Shown here: positions 24,501 through 36,912 of the stretch, piece by piece
Layout: every line of letters starts with the position of its first letter
Position numbering within the stretch: position 1 is the stretch's first letter
Assembly: GCA_021397835.1 (NCBI GenBank)
Contig: JAJFZO010000034.1
Coordinates: 1,986,501-2,050,500 of the forward strand
From: Moringa oleifera
Lineage: Eukaryota; Streptophyta; Magnoliopsida; Brassicales; Moringaceae
Direction of reading: 5' to 3'
DNA length: 64,000 nt
Made by a program: the position numbers and the translations under genes
Notes under the pieces: generated by a model
What the model was told of the DNA's origin: nothing
The model's input: the letters and a program-made list of their open reading frames with translations, nothing else
Databases searched by the model: none

Positions 24501-27324
24501 AATGCTTAACCTTTTCTCGTGCTGAATTAAACCTATATTCACAAATGGGTCATGTACATTTTATCTTTCTCTTTATCATTAGATAAAGACCTTTGATTAT
24601 ATTCCACCGTTACTACCGTCTCCTTTGGCCTCTCAAGGTTCCATGTACACATATTAATTTGCAGTACTTGAGAGCTAGCATATATTATTTCATTTGCTGG
24701 GTCAACTTACCCAACCATCGTGGAGAACAATTTAACGTGTTCAAAATCCTTGACGAGTTACTATCACACATGAAAACGTCACCTCTAAGATGGTATTCAA
24801 AATTGATTATTTGTTAAAATCATACAAGCATTATCTGTTCTAACATTGATCGCATCATTGAGACATAAATCATTATACAAGTTTTATTTTAAAAAATTTC
24901 TCATTCATTCTTAAAAAAAAAAAACGCTTGAAAAATTAGCATTAGAGTACTTATACATAACATGTCATTAAAAATTTGTAACTAATATGAATTTAATTAG
25001 TCTTATCCCTTAAAGCTTAAAAATAAAAGAGTACCATTGATATCTATATTTTCAGTGTGATGTAGTCTTGTTTCATATAGTTATATCTCTATACATTCAA
25101 TGACATATACATGAAAACATACCTAAAAGTTGAAAAATTGTTAATGTTCTTTATAAGCATAATTGTTCTAAAGGCACTTAAGGGAAAGGTCATTGATCGT
25201 TGTCTAATTAACAACTCACAAGCAAAATGGATGAACAAGAGGGATTCAAAGGACTATATATTCATCATCTTCAAGAGCTAGCTCAAGCCAATGAGCTGAG
25301 GCAAGGAGAAAGGAAAAAGTAAAGGAGCTAGATGGAGGAAACTAATAGAGGCCTCACCTTTTAAGTGGGAAACATTGAAATTAATGCAGTAATGTGTTAT
25401 GACTAATAAAGAGAGGCCAAACAGCACTGATCGAGTATATATGTATTAGTGGAGCGAAGGCTTTACATATGTAACAGTACTGATAGGGACTCAACCAATT
25501 GAATGAAAACTAGTGGGTGCAGTATACAGCAGGCTCCTTCTTTTGGTGGGTCTATCAAGCATCAACAACACACTACTAAGCCATCAAGACCTAACCCCTA
25601 TAACTCCTAACTTAGACCATATATATAGACATCATGCTCTATTAGGGTTTATTAAAATAGACATTTTTAAGTACAGAAAAACTTTATAGTCGGTCCATTA
25701 TTTAGACTTAGTGTAATGACGTCAAATGGAACTTATCTACGAAGAGACAATCTTTGAGTACAACGATATCCCATTAATAGACTTCTCGATAGTTCACAGT
25801 GTGAGCACTAAAAGGATGAGATCATGAACGAATTTAGATTGGCTATAACATTCTTTTCTTTAGAAAAAAGCTGTTCCAATTAATTCTGAGTTCTTCAGCT
25901 GATAGGTCAATGAAGAACAAATATTTGTTGGGTGTGATATCCATTAGTATTGCACAGTTTTGAAGCAAAATTGATATTGCTTGGTTAATGTTAATATACA
26001 TATATAGTAGCATAAGTGGAATAGATGTGATGTGGTGTTGCTTAATATGGGGATGCTAATAAGGTGGTAAATCGACATGATCAATGGTGATGGCGACGTG
26101 ATCATCCCGATCGGGGGCTCACAATAAGTTGATATATGCCCACAGGGCCCACTAATATGGAAAAAGATTATGGAGAGTTCTTGATTTGTTCATGATGTAT
26201 CAGATGATCAGTGGGTCGGTGTGAATACTGGGAAAAGATTGAAGAAACCACGTCAGCTTTGGATTCACACACCTGGAATCCCTTCATGCAAGCGAAAGGT
26301 CAGGCCACTTTTGATGAGAAAGGAAAAGTATATGCCGTAAACTGTGATGATCTTCTCATAACAAAACTATAAGGACATTGGTTGTTCGTGTAATATGTCT
26401 GCTCAGGTATGAAGTGATACATGAAGAGCACAAAGTTAAAATTTTTTTATTTTAAAAAACAATCGTTAACAGAGATACTTCACAAATTATTATCTGTTTT
26501 TATTTTAATTATACTATTTTATTATGTTTGAAAATATGTTGAAAATAAAGAGGTCTAAATTACATGTAATTAAGAGATATCTACTCGATATGAGATTATG
26601 ATGAGTTCAGGGCGGCATGAAAGGGATTTTGATTTATGCTAAGTGAAATTGATGTCATTAGCCTCAATTAATTAAAATTAAAACGGCTTTGATTTGCTCT
26701 GCTAGCCAGCTAGTGTTAAAAGATTGTCAAGATACAATGTAACGATAAGCTGATACCTGCTTTCCACCTTTATTTGTGATAGATAAGGACCGAGTTGGAG
26801 GCTAGCTACCTCCTTACATTAGTAAATTAATGCATGAAGTGCGATATGAATAAAAACGAGTCATAAACATACATAATTAAAATGATCATCATGTGGGATA
26901 TATAAGTTGAGATTAATCAGATTTTAAATTAAAAGGTTAATCAAGTCACAGTCCATAATACATAATTGTGGGCTTGAGTGGTTTTGGACCTCACTAGAGC
27001 GCAGTTGGGAAAAGAAACCCATTTGGATTGTGGACCATGTAGGCCATGGATTAACATGAAGTGGTGACAAACGAGGCTTGATTAGGGGACTCAATCTTCC
27101 ACATTTTCTTATATCCGAGGGGATCAGACAAGCCTAGCGTTTTCATTATATAGAATCATAGAATATTCAGATTAATTTTGGCTGTTTCGCTTATAATCTT
27201 GCAAAGAGTATCTATCCTCTTGACGTAAACTACAAGGATAATCCCATTTCCATCTGGCATCCCCATAAGCCTTGTTCCCTCTCTCTGTCAACTACGCTTA
27301 TATGTATATGAAGAGACGAAGCCA

Positions 27325-27348
27325 ATGGCAATCTTACTCTGCGAGTAG
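27325..27348 (+). promoter_or_regulatory. Upstream ORF in the first PLAC8 gene leader
   Basis: The sequence ATGGCAATCTTACTCTGCGA, ending in GTAG, encodes the 7-residue peptide MAILLCE and stops 10 bp before the main ATG at 27358. A TATA-like TTATATGTATA lies at about 27299-27309, so the uORF ATG probably lies at or just after the transcription start and may be in the mRNA. The tandem copy at 29490 has no matching uORF. Confidence 0.4.
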
Positions 27349-27357
27349 AGTAAAATC

Positions 27358-28088
27358 ATGAACATAGATCGTGGTTCGCAGTCGAAGTGGTCGACCGGAC
27401 TTTGCGAGCTAGGAGTTTCCGGGCCTACTTGTAAGTACTGCCCCCTTGTCTCCCAGCATTAATCTAACCATATAGTTGACATAATGGCGTTATGTATATA
27501 TACGTGCAGGTCTGATAACATGTTGTCTTCCCTGTGTCACCTTCGGCCAAATCGCGGAGGTTCTCGACGAAAGCCGTGGCTGTAAGTTTACACCATTTTG
27601 AAAAAGAAGAAAGCTTACAGTATACGTTGTTTTTCCTGTAGTGGAAATTTTAATTATTTTCTGTGGGTATGCAGCGTGCGTTGGGGAAGGTTGCGTGTAC
27701 TGCATTTTGATGGTGTGTGCATGCCACTGGGTGGTGTCATGTGTTTACAGAGAGAAACTAAGAGCCAAGTTTGGTTTGCCTAGTGATCCTTGCAACGATT
27801 GCTGCGTTCATTTCTGCTGCGAGCCGTGTGCCCTCTGTCAAGAGCATGCCGAGCTCAAACATAGAGGATTCGATCCCTCTAAAGGTCCTGCATATATGAA
27901 CCCTCCCTCGTTTTTATATATATTTTTGTTACAAAAAAAATGCCCAATTAATTTATGAAAATCTTGTTTAGTTTATGTGACAAATGAGATCATAGTTTTT
28001 TTTTTAAAATTTTAAAATGTCCAATGGTACAGGTTGGGTCGGTCCACCCACTGCCCCTCCTCCAGTTCAGATGCCTCCGTCAATGTAA
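27358..28088 (+). CDS. PLAC8-family protein, tandem copy 1 (4 exons, 136 aa)
   Basis: Exons 27358-27430, 27510-27581, 27675-27884 and 28033-28088 give 136 aa, all with GT-AG introns. The family (PLAC8; cell number regulator/FW2.2-like and plant cadmium resistance) has small cysteine-rich membrane proteins tied to organ size and to metal or calcium transport. Visible landmarks are [18 protein letters not shown] (about 25-42), a hydrophobic stretch with [18 protein letters not shown] (about 52-69), [30 protein letters not shown] and a proline-rich tail ending [10 protein letters not shown]. The exon 1 product, [12 protein letters not shown], has fewer cysteines than the paralogue 2.1 kb downstream. 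The exon 3 donor (AAAG|GTCCTG) is weak; read-through would give a different tail ending near 27958. Substrate and role cannot be read from the sequence. Confidence 0.88.
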
Positions 28089-28304
28089 AAATGAGGAAGA
28101 AGAGACAGTATTTTGTATTGGATTTGGATGCTTCTGTCTTTGGTGCTTGTATTGCCATATTATCAAAACAAAACTCTCAATTCAACGAATAACAAAGTTA
28201 TCAAGTTAACCCATAAACATAATATCTCTTGGAATTAATGGCAATTAAGTATCATTTATTGTTTATCCATAAATGCATTCTGTAAAATTAATTGGTTAAT
28301 CAAA

Positions 28305-28362
28305 AACTCTCTCTCTCTCTCTCTCTATCTCACACACACACACACACATATATATATAATAG
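28305..28362. repeat. Compound microsatellite (CT)n(CA)n(TA)n
   Basis: Consecutive CT, CA and TA runs lie about 220 bp after the first PLAC8 stop codon, between the two tandem genes. The rest of 28089-29430 is AT-rich, with a second TA run at about 28568-28581 and no coding sequence I can support. Confidence 0.9.
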
Positions 28363-29435
28363 GATGCTTCTTTGTGTATCAATTTTCGCCTCTTTTTTTT
28401 TTTTTAGGCATGTATCAATTTTTGCTTAATGCGTGATAAATATTATTTTTTCTAATACAAGATGCATTACAACATTATAAAAATGTATTATTTTGCAAAT
28501 TATTGGTAAAATCTCTCGTCAAATTCTAACATCAAGTAAAAACCTATTAAATATATGTGATATAAATATATATATATATAGTTTCATAATGAATTAATAA
28601 CATCATACATATACAGTTAATTAAAATCAAAATAAATAATATCTTACAAAACAATTTCTATTGACTATTTTTAAACATTAAAATTAATAATTCGTGTAAA
28701 TTGATGTGTTTGAATTTGAAAAAACAAGTCTTGATAAGACCTCTCATTACAATATAAACCTTCACAATTATATATAATTTAAATGTTTTATTTTTTTCAT
28801 ATAATCGTACCATTACTATGAAAAAATATGCAACACTTACAAAGCAATAGTCTATGTTTTACAATTTAATGCATTAACATGTACATGAAAAAGTCAACAT
28901 CGATCTCACCATGGTCTACAAGACAAAAGAATATAATCAAGCCGTTCCACATGGATCAATTTGTTTATGATATAATAAATTAATAATTAAATGATGACTT
29001 TTTTAATTATCTGTACATATTTAGATGTATACTTAGTATTAGTCATACATATGACAGTTTCAATAATTAGGAAAGGGAAAACATAAGAGAGGTACAGACA
29101 AGTCATACACATGGACTGGATCGAGTTTCAATCATTAATTAGGGAAGAAAAACATGTCTGAAAATCAGACAAAAGCTTACCTTTTCATAGGGTCAACGAC
29201 AAACCAGAAACCTCATTAATTACAACAATTCGAAACAGAGGAAATTGCCCTTAGCATCGAAGAATATCCAACCATAGTGGTGACGCATAACGGCAGCTGT
29301 TTCCTTTATAAAATCATGACAACAATTCCTGTCTGCTTCAACCTGAATCGCTCCCATAATGACACGTAGGCGTTGACCTGTAGAACCTCGTGAATGCACG
29401 TACATACCAGCACATGGGTGCACGTTATCTGTATG

Positions 29436-29443
29436 TATATAAA
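29436..29443 (+). promoter_or_regulatory. TATA box of second PLAC8 gene
   Basis: TATATAAA lies 47-54 bp upstream of the ATG at 29490. This predicts transcription start near 29465-29470. Confidence 0.65.
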
Positions 29444-29489
29444 GAGAAGGTCGAAGAAGCTCACTGTCTCTGTCTTGTAATTTGCATAC

Positions 29490-30289
29490 ATGAGTAAAAG
29501 TAGCATGAAGATTGAACAAGGTTCACAGTCGAACAAGTGGACTATCGGCCTTTGCGGCTGCCTACTCAACCCCTGTACTTGTAAGTAGTACTCTTCTCCA
29601 CCTCATCCCTTTCTGCAACGCATGTCTGCAACGCATGCATGCATGCATATCGTTTTACGTAAGTGCTTCGGCAATAAAGTTCAATAAATCTTGGGTTTGT
29701 AGGCAATATCCGATTATCGTTGACATAATTGCTTGATATATATGTACGCAGGTCTGACAACATGGTGTCTACCGTGCGTCACCTTCGGCCAGATCGCAGA
29801 GATTGTCGACGAAGGCCAAAGCTGTGAGAACATAATTAGATATACTCTTTCTGTTTCCGAAACTGGGATTCTTTGAGTTTCGCTTATTTAAATTTTGTTG
29901 TTTGTGGGTGGTGAATATACATTGTAGCGTGCTGTGGGCAAGGTTGCTTGTACTGTGTGTTGATGATGTGTGGATTCCACTGGGTGGCTTCATCAAATAA
30001 CAGAGCGAAACTAAGAACCAAGTTCGGTCTGCCGGCGGATCCTTGCAGCGACTGCTGCGTCCATTACTGTTGCGAGCCATGCGCCCTCTGCCAAGAACAT
30101 GCCGAGCTCCAAAACAGAGGACTTGACCCATCTAGAGGTACCATCCTACATAACAAAATATGATCTTATATATTTAAAATTAGTTTAAGATATTTATTAA
30201 TATTAAGTGTCCGTGGTGTTACAGGTTGGACCGGTCCTCCGAACGCCCCTCCGCCGGTTCAGATGCCGCCGACGATTATAAATAAATGA
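29490..30289 (+). CDS. PLAC8-family protein, tandem copy 2 (4 exons, 145 aa)
   Basis: Exons 29490-29580, 29752-29823, 29928-30137 and 30225-30289 give 145 aa. Exons 2 and 3 are 72 and 210 nt, exactly as in the copy at 27.36-28.09 kb, with identical intron phases, so the two are a tandem duplication. Landmarks are [51 protein letters not shown] (hydrophobic), [18 protein letters not shown] and a [17 protein letters not shown] tail. It keeps the cysteines in exon 1 that copy 1 has lost. A second in-frame ATG at 29505 (MKIEQGSQS) lines up with the start of copy 1 (MNIDRGSQS) and may be the real start, giving 140 aa. Role as for the PLAC8 family: membrane, cysteine-rich, metal or growth related; the exact substrate is unknown. 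Confidence 0.9.
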
Positions 30290-31757
30290 GATTCCGATAT
30301 ATGTGAATGGAAATGTTGTGTTTTTGTATTGGATGCTTGGGTGCGTAATGCGTAGCGATGTTGGGGTGAGAAAAGGATTTGTTATTGGTGTATTTTTCTA
30401 TTTATGTTTAGCTTTCAAACAATGGTAAGGCCAATGCATGAACTAAGCAATTCTGTAACAATTTCCAAATTTTAAGCATGCCGAGTTCTTTGTTTCCTAC
30501 ACCGAGTCTTCAATAGACAAGTCAAAAGGCTGGGCGTGGGCTGTTGTTATAGCACAACTGGTCTTGGGCTTGTTTTAGGCCCAATTAAATTTGGGCTCAA
30601 TGATTTTCTCTTCTTGTGAATTAATTGATTAGGGTAAATCTTAATTGGATTGTCACTAAGATTTCTGCCAAAACCCTCTTAATGGCAAATGTAATCAAAG
30701 TGGCCCCCGCTCCCCCAACACAAATATCAACATCACAAAGCTACCCCACCATGATTTTATTTTTTATAAAAATATTTAATTATTTTTTTTGAAAAGAAAA
30801 AAGGGAGCACTTTTCTTCGAGAAAGAGAATGTGATAGAGAAAATATTCAATGATTTCATGTATCTTGGAAAGAAAGTGCACGGAAACTTGGGGCACCTTT
30901 CCTGCGTCATGCCATCTAATCTTTAAACTAAATACTTTGACTAAAATTTTGGAATTCAATGCTCCAACCTTTATGTAACATTATTTTAAATAATAAATTA
31001 ATAATTTAAGATGGAAATAAGAAAATTTATCCCCAAAAAAATTGAAATTTGTTCTTAATCACTTAAATTACAACAAACTTCTTTTTCTTTCTCAGATTCT
31101 TCACACAGACCATAATTTTATTTTTTTAACTTGTGATTCAAAAATAAACTGTTACTTTTATATGATTCACTTCATTAATATTTTGGAATTTGAAATAAGA
31201 AATAACATTGATTTGCCTTACTTGTTTATAATTATATTGTAAAAGAAGATAAATATATTTTAATTTCATATAAAAGAAAAGTATCAAACAAAATGATTTG
31301 AGTGTTTGTCTACAATTTACCAAAATAAAAAATTAGAAGGAAATTAATAGTAAGACCAGCGTTGTTTATCTCCTTCATTGCTTCTTCTTATTAGGGAATC
31401 ATCTCCAATTTACCAAAATGAAAAATTTAAAGGAAATTAATGGCTGTATAACCAATTAAGGTGAGAACTAAAAGGAAATTGATTTAAAGATTTGCTTTGA
31501 TAGTGAATTTTTGATCCAAGCAGTTCAAGAAAAAAAAAAAAAATCCTACAACAGTAGCTTGACGGCTAGCCCTGAATGGAATAAGAGCTCGTGTGTATCA
31601 CCTAACCTTCCTCGCTGCTTTTTGTTTAAATCAATGCCCTCCCATTTTCTGTCATCCGTACTTCTTCCCAAACAGTGCAAAGACACGACAACTTCTTGAG
31701 AAAGGGTGTTCTTTTGTGTTTTTGGGGGAGTTCAGATATTGAATTGTTGATCAAGCC
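30290..31757. other. Intergenic region before PMP22
   Basis: AT-rich, with a short less AT-rich part at 30480-30740. No coding region or RNA gene is recognised. A 13-base A run lies at about 31530-31542, inside or near the PMP22 leader. Confidence 0.5.
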
Positions 31758-34700
31758 ATGTCTGATATAGCCAAGGAAGCGTGGAGAAAATATCTCATAC
31801 AACTTCAAGCTCACCCTTTGAGAACCAAGGTTTCTTCTTCTCCATTCTTGATCGACGCCCATGTGTTTTATTTTCATTTTTTTCTCTTTACTCCTATTTG
31901 TTCATTTGTCATCTCTGTTTCGTTGTTCTATTTTGTTAATCATGTAGGTCTTGCTGGGTTTGAAGTGGGTTTTTACATTTCCTGTTGTTTGCTGTGATTT
32001 GCTCACAATAATTTCGTTACTGTTGTTCTATTTTTCCTTTTCTCTTTGGTGCTTAGGCAATTACAGCCGGGGTGTTAGCTGGGTGTAGTGACGCAATTGC
32101 TCAAAAGATTTCTGGGATCAAAAAGCTGCAATTGAGAAGACTGCTTCTCCTTGTGGTTCGTTGACTTCTGCCATTTTCTTGAATCACGCTAATCACTTTC
32201 TCATTGATTTCCAAGAAAATGAAAGGCAAGAAAAGAACATAAACTGGGGCTCGTTTCTTTTGGTTGTGGCTTCCATGATTTGATAACATTACCTGGCTAA
32301 CCAAAAGCGTTTATTTAAGTTTCAGTCTATTAACTTGATTAATTCATCAGATTTTCGTATGAGATTAAATGTGTTTACTTTTAACTATCACTCTGAAAGT
32401 AATCTGATAACCAGTCTAAATATAGTTCTAACTTAATGGCATGATTGAACTTTAAATCACTTGCAGCTCTATGGCTTTGCATATGGTGGACCATTTGGGC
32501 ACTTTCTTCACAAATTGATGGATGTTATATTTAAAGGAAAGAAGGACAACAAAACAGTGGCAAAGAAGGTAAACCTCTTCTAAGAATTTGTTTTTTTTTC
32601 CCCCCCTTTTTAGCTAGTTAAATATTTCTTTACAACATAGATGACTTTCGAGATTTTGAAATGGGTTTCCTTTTCTTTCACTAATCTCTATTGTATGAAT
32701 GTCTATCTACTGTTTTCTAATTGAAAATCTATATGGAAACTTCATTGACTAGGTGTTGTTGGAACAATTAACTTCTTCTCCATGGAACAACTTCTTTTTC
32801 ATGATGTACTATGGCTTGGTAGTTGAAGGTGTGTGTATCTCTGATTCCCTCTTGAAATTCTGACTTGCTTTTGATATAACGTGGTGATAGCTTTCCAATT
32901 CATTAAAGTCAGTTAAGAGTTGTGCCATAAGTGTTTATTCAGTGCTTCATTACTGGCTGAAAACTTCTAGGATGTAGGGAACTCCTTTCTCACTTTTTAT
33001 CTTTCTTATTGCTGGTCATCTTTGCTATCACCAGTCTTGTTACTTTGTTTTTCAGGGGAAAAAATATCATAGAACTCAGTTTCTATGATATGTATGATAC
33101 GTAATTATAGGATATTATTGCTTATTTTTCTGAGTTGTATACAGAGCGAGAGCCTTAAAATGCCTCAATTCTTCACATGTTCATATTCCTAGATTGTCTG
33201 CGGACGTGGGGAATTATCCATTTTCTTGATTTGTATCCACAACGTATTGTGATTTCATTGTTTCTATCACTGATTTTCAGCACAATCACTGATAAGTATC
33301 CTTCTTGTGATTGTCTCCTTCAGTATCAAATGCAACTATTATCACGTTCAATTATTACTGTTCATGCTTCAAACTTTATTCACTTAGCAGGTCTCAGATT
33401 TTGTACACTGACACAAATATGACTGAGCTGAAACAGGCTCTAGGCTCAGACTGAGGCCTTAGACGTACAAAATGAGGATAATGTAGTTCTTTGGTCCAAT
33501 TGTCTCCTCAGGGAAGGTGGAAGTTGGGATGCCAGTCAATTCTTTACTTGTAAACCTTTTAAGATTATGCTTCTTTCTTCAAACCTTTTATCACATTTGA
33601 GGAATATCATGGTGTTTTTTTCCTTTTATTTAATGTTATTTCTAGACTGATAGCTAAAATGATGGTTATGTGGTACATACATTACGTCCACACTCGTCTA
33701 GTATTTATTGGAAATTCAACAGAAGAGTTACTAGACGAAAACAACACTGAAGCTCAAGAAACGTTATATAGTAGTTTACTCTGTCATCCAAAGATAAGGA
33801 GGTGATTTATTCTTTCAATAAAAGCTCGTACATTGTGGTCTTACTGGGTTTGTTCTCTGTTTCATTTTCCTTTGCTCTGCCTGTGTCCATGTGGGATATT
33901 CACAGCAGGAAAATTTTCTTGCCAAGCTTATATACCATAAACCCCAAGTGTGGAAACTGCAGGTGTCAGCTGCTTTTCTGGTTTTCTCAAACAACAGCTG
34001 ATTTTGCATTCTTAAACCATAGGAAAAGGCATCGTAGATGTCTTTTGCAGCAGCAGCTGCAGTTTGTTCTGTGGAGTGGATAGCTTTTTCTATTTAACAT
34101 CTACCGATGAGGCTTCATCTATCATTTCTCTCACTCTTGCTTAGCTTATTCTACAAATTCACTGTTCATTCTGTAAATGTGGCATGCGAAGAAACACTAA
34201 TTGTGACCAGAAGTTTTGATATTCTTACTGCACTCTGGGTATTAAATACCTCAGTGAACTTCCCTGTGCCACGTTGGTCTCAAGTTAATGATTGCTTCAC
34301 TGATTTCACTTGCCATAACTTACTACTCTGTTAATTTGTTTAACATTTTTTCTTTTAAGGTTTCACTATTTGGTTTGTAAACTAATGCTATGTTATGCCA
34401 TTTCAGGAAGACCATGGGGTTTGGTTAAGTCTAAAATCCGAAAGGATTACCCTTCAGTTCAGTTAACAGCATGGAAGGTACTTCAATTCTTACCTTTAAT
34501 TGTATCTCATACAGTACAATTCGGTAAAAACTATACCAAATGTGTCACGATTCGATCTCAATCATGACTTGCAGTTTTGGCCTATCGTGGGATGGGTGAA
34601 CTACCAGTATATGCCATTGCAGTTCCGGGTTGTGTTTCACAGCTTCATTGCCTCATGCTGGTGCGCTTCCAATTCCTACAACTCTGTTCTCTCGTTTACA

Positions 34701-35084
34701 ATCTTTAACTTGCTCATGTGCATGGATGGGTACATCGGTTTTTACCCAGCATTCCCTCCACAAGATGTAGATGATGGCTTCCATTTCAGAGAAAATATTA
34801 CACTTGCAGTAATTGGTAGCTATCTTGCAAATTATGTCACGGATGCCAGTCATCTGGTACCTCGACAAAGTTTTGTTCTTCCTTTCATGTAAATAGATGC
34901 ATAGAAACATTACGGAACCTCAGTTCTTATGCTGTTAGTACAACTATAGTGGTAACATGTACAGCATTTCGTAGATTTCTGAACCAGTTTCGTCATGCTA
35001 ATGCAATTTTGTGGATGATTCTGAATTTGCAGGGCAATTTTCCTGAACCTGAAAGCGAGGTCTGTTGCTGTGAAGAATGCTTAG
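31758..35084 (+). CDS. PMP22: Peroxisomal membrane protein PMP22, Mpv17 family (7 exons, 185 aa)
   Basis: Exons 31758-31829, 32057-32155, 32467-32568, 32753-32828, 34407-34477, 34575-34660 and 35033-35084 join in frame to give 185 aa (Arabidopsis PMP22 is about 190). Mpv17/PMP22 proteins are small integral membrane proteins with about four helices; the plant PMP22 type sits in the peroxisome membrane. Landmarks are YLIQLQAHPLRTKAITAGVL at the N terminus, QKISGIKKLQLRRLLL (basic, a targeting-like cluster), GGPFGHFLHKLMD, LEQLTSSPWN, YPSVQLTAWKFWPIVGWVNY (the family signature) and AIFLNLKARSVAVKNA at the end. Intron 4 is long (32829-34406, 1,578 bp) and holds only chance ORFs. Transport activity is not established from sequence. 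Confidence 0.92.
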
Positions 35085-36900
35085 AATGGAAAACTGACTT
35101 CTCAAGCCCACACCTTCTGAGCGGCACTTCATTTTTTGTATTTTTCTTCTGTGCCTCTGTGCTTAGGACTCTTATGGAGGACAAAAATTGTTTCTAAGGT
35201 ATCTTGGTGTTGTACGGTTGGCTACTTCTGCATGTTGGTATTAAGGAATTTTAATAGATGGGCTGTAAAATGGGTTAAATAATTTATTTTTTTCATAAAA
35301 ATTATATAAAATTTTAGTATTTATTTTATATTATCAATCAAATTTTTAAATTTAAAAAATGATAAATTTTATTTTATTTAATTAATTATTTTAAATTAAA
35401 TTAAATTCAAATAATCATAAAATTTTGAAGACATTTATTATTAAAATATTTTTAAAATAATTTAAATAATTTTTTATTTCATTTGGAGTTTATTTTTAAA
35501 TTTGAATATAAATTTTATTTTTTATAAATTTTGTAACATTCTAACAATGTAAATTTTAAAAATATATATTTTTTGTATCTAAAATGTTTTAAAATTTTTT
35601 TGTGTTGATAGTTTGAATATTTTTTATATTTATAAAATTTTAAAATAAAAATTTATTTTATAATATTTTTAATTTAAATTATATTAATTAATCAATATTA
35701 AATTTATTATTTTTAAAATATAAAATTTTAATTAATAATATGTGATAAATATTAAAATTTTGCATGATGTTTTTTTATTAATTATCTGGTTACAAATTAA
35801 GAATACAAAACATGACCATTCTAATTTTGATTTTTTTAGTTGACTTGGACTTGGACTTTGACTTTGACTTGGACGTGGAAATGGGGAAAGAGTAGTAATA
35901 AAACAAAGAGAAAATAATTTTTAATATTTGAAGGACAAGGCAACGGTTTGTGGTCCTACACAGGCATACACCTAAGCCCTGACTTTCAATTTTTAGTGAT
36001 CATGTGACTCACACTTTTTTTTTTCCCTTTTTTTTTAAGTTTCTAGTTTTACTGTTAAAAATATAATTAGAAAAATCTTTCAACCCTAAGTATTTGAAAT
36101 TCATGTCATTTTTTTAGTTCATAGAGAAATTAAAATTTGTATAAAGATTAATGAGTTACATAAATTTTTATTTTTAGTGACAAATGAGTTACAGAAATTA
36201 AAATCTGAACAATGCATGACAATGATATGTTAAACTTCTTTTATAATTCTTATTTTTAGTGATAAATTTTAATATGATAACATCATATATTTTTAACAGT
36301 AATAATAGAAGAAATGTTGTACACAAAATTAATAATAGATTTTTTTTCAACCCGATTAATTTTTTAATAAAATATTTTATAGATATCTTTGTAATTTATA
36401 ATAATAAAATAATAATTATTATTATTATTTTATTAAATTAGTCAATATCATAAATTCTTCCCAAAAAAAACCAGCGAAATTATCGGCTCTCATTCATTTT
36501 AAGTCATTCCTGGAATATATGAAGACGTTCTTTTTTTTTTTTTTTCTTGTGATGGTAGAAAAGTATACACAAAAGGACACGTGATTTGTGATATCGATGA
36601 CTGATTGCTGACGAGAAAGAAGGGAGACCTGCTCTATTTTTAATGCTTCCCATGTTCCTACCAAATCATTTCTCCTTTACTCCTCCACTTTCATTTTCAA
36701 AACTCCTCTTCACCACCATCACAGACACTCAGAACAGATGTTAATAGTACACTGCAAAAGCTGTAAGATTTCATTGAAAAATCCATTCTTAAAAAAAAAA
36801 AACAACCACTGACAGCTTATCACATTCATCCGATTACTCAGTGGATTCCTTGAAAAATGTCTGTCAAATTTGACCAACTTTTCCTTCGTCCAGCTCGAAA
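35085..36900. other. AT-rich intergenic region after PMP22
   Basis: It holds a diverged fold-back element copy (about 35290-35775) and homopolymer runs. A short imperfect TTGGAC/TTTGAC repeat lies at 35843-35874. No gene is seen. Confidence 0.5.
35290..35775. mobile_element. Fold-back MITE-like element, diverged copy 2
   Basis: The left end (TATTATCAATCAAATTTTTA near 35330) and the right end (reverse complement of a TTAATAATATGTGATAAATATT block near 35733-35754) resemble the arms of the 14.76-kb element in inverted orientation. It is more decayed than the other copies, and its borders are approximate. Confidence 0.45.
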
Positions 36901-36912
36901 AGACCACACAAT

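Larger units (their letters stand above)
13352..27290. other. Gene desert between PHO1 and the PLAC8 pair
   Basis: In about 14 kb of AT-rich DNA I see no conserved coding region. The ORFs are short, AT-driven and scattered. The stretch holds a fold-back element (14758-15283), several tandem repeats (15.47-15.84 kb, 17.10-17.19 kb, 17.52-17.96 kb), and a less AT-rich island with a G-box (21.37-21.59 kb). From about 18.0 to 27.2 kb I found no tRNA, no microRNA sequence I could recognise by eye, and no retrotransposon protein. Confidence 0.6.

Noticed and set aside
18000..27290. Search by eye for conserved plant microRNA sequences in the gene desert
   Set aside because: None of the common mature miRNA sequences that I could recall was found. 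Short hairpins such as the one near 20415-20458 are too short for a precursor.
34500..34892. 130-codon plus-strand ORF in PMP22
   Set aside because: It reads exon 6 (34575-34660) in frame but runs through both splice sites into introns. The spliced model restores the full PMP22 family sequence.
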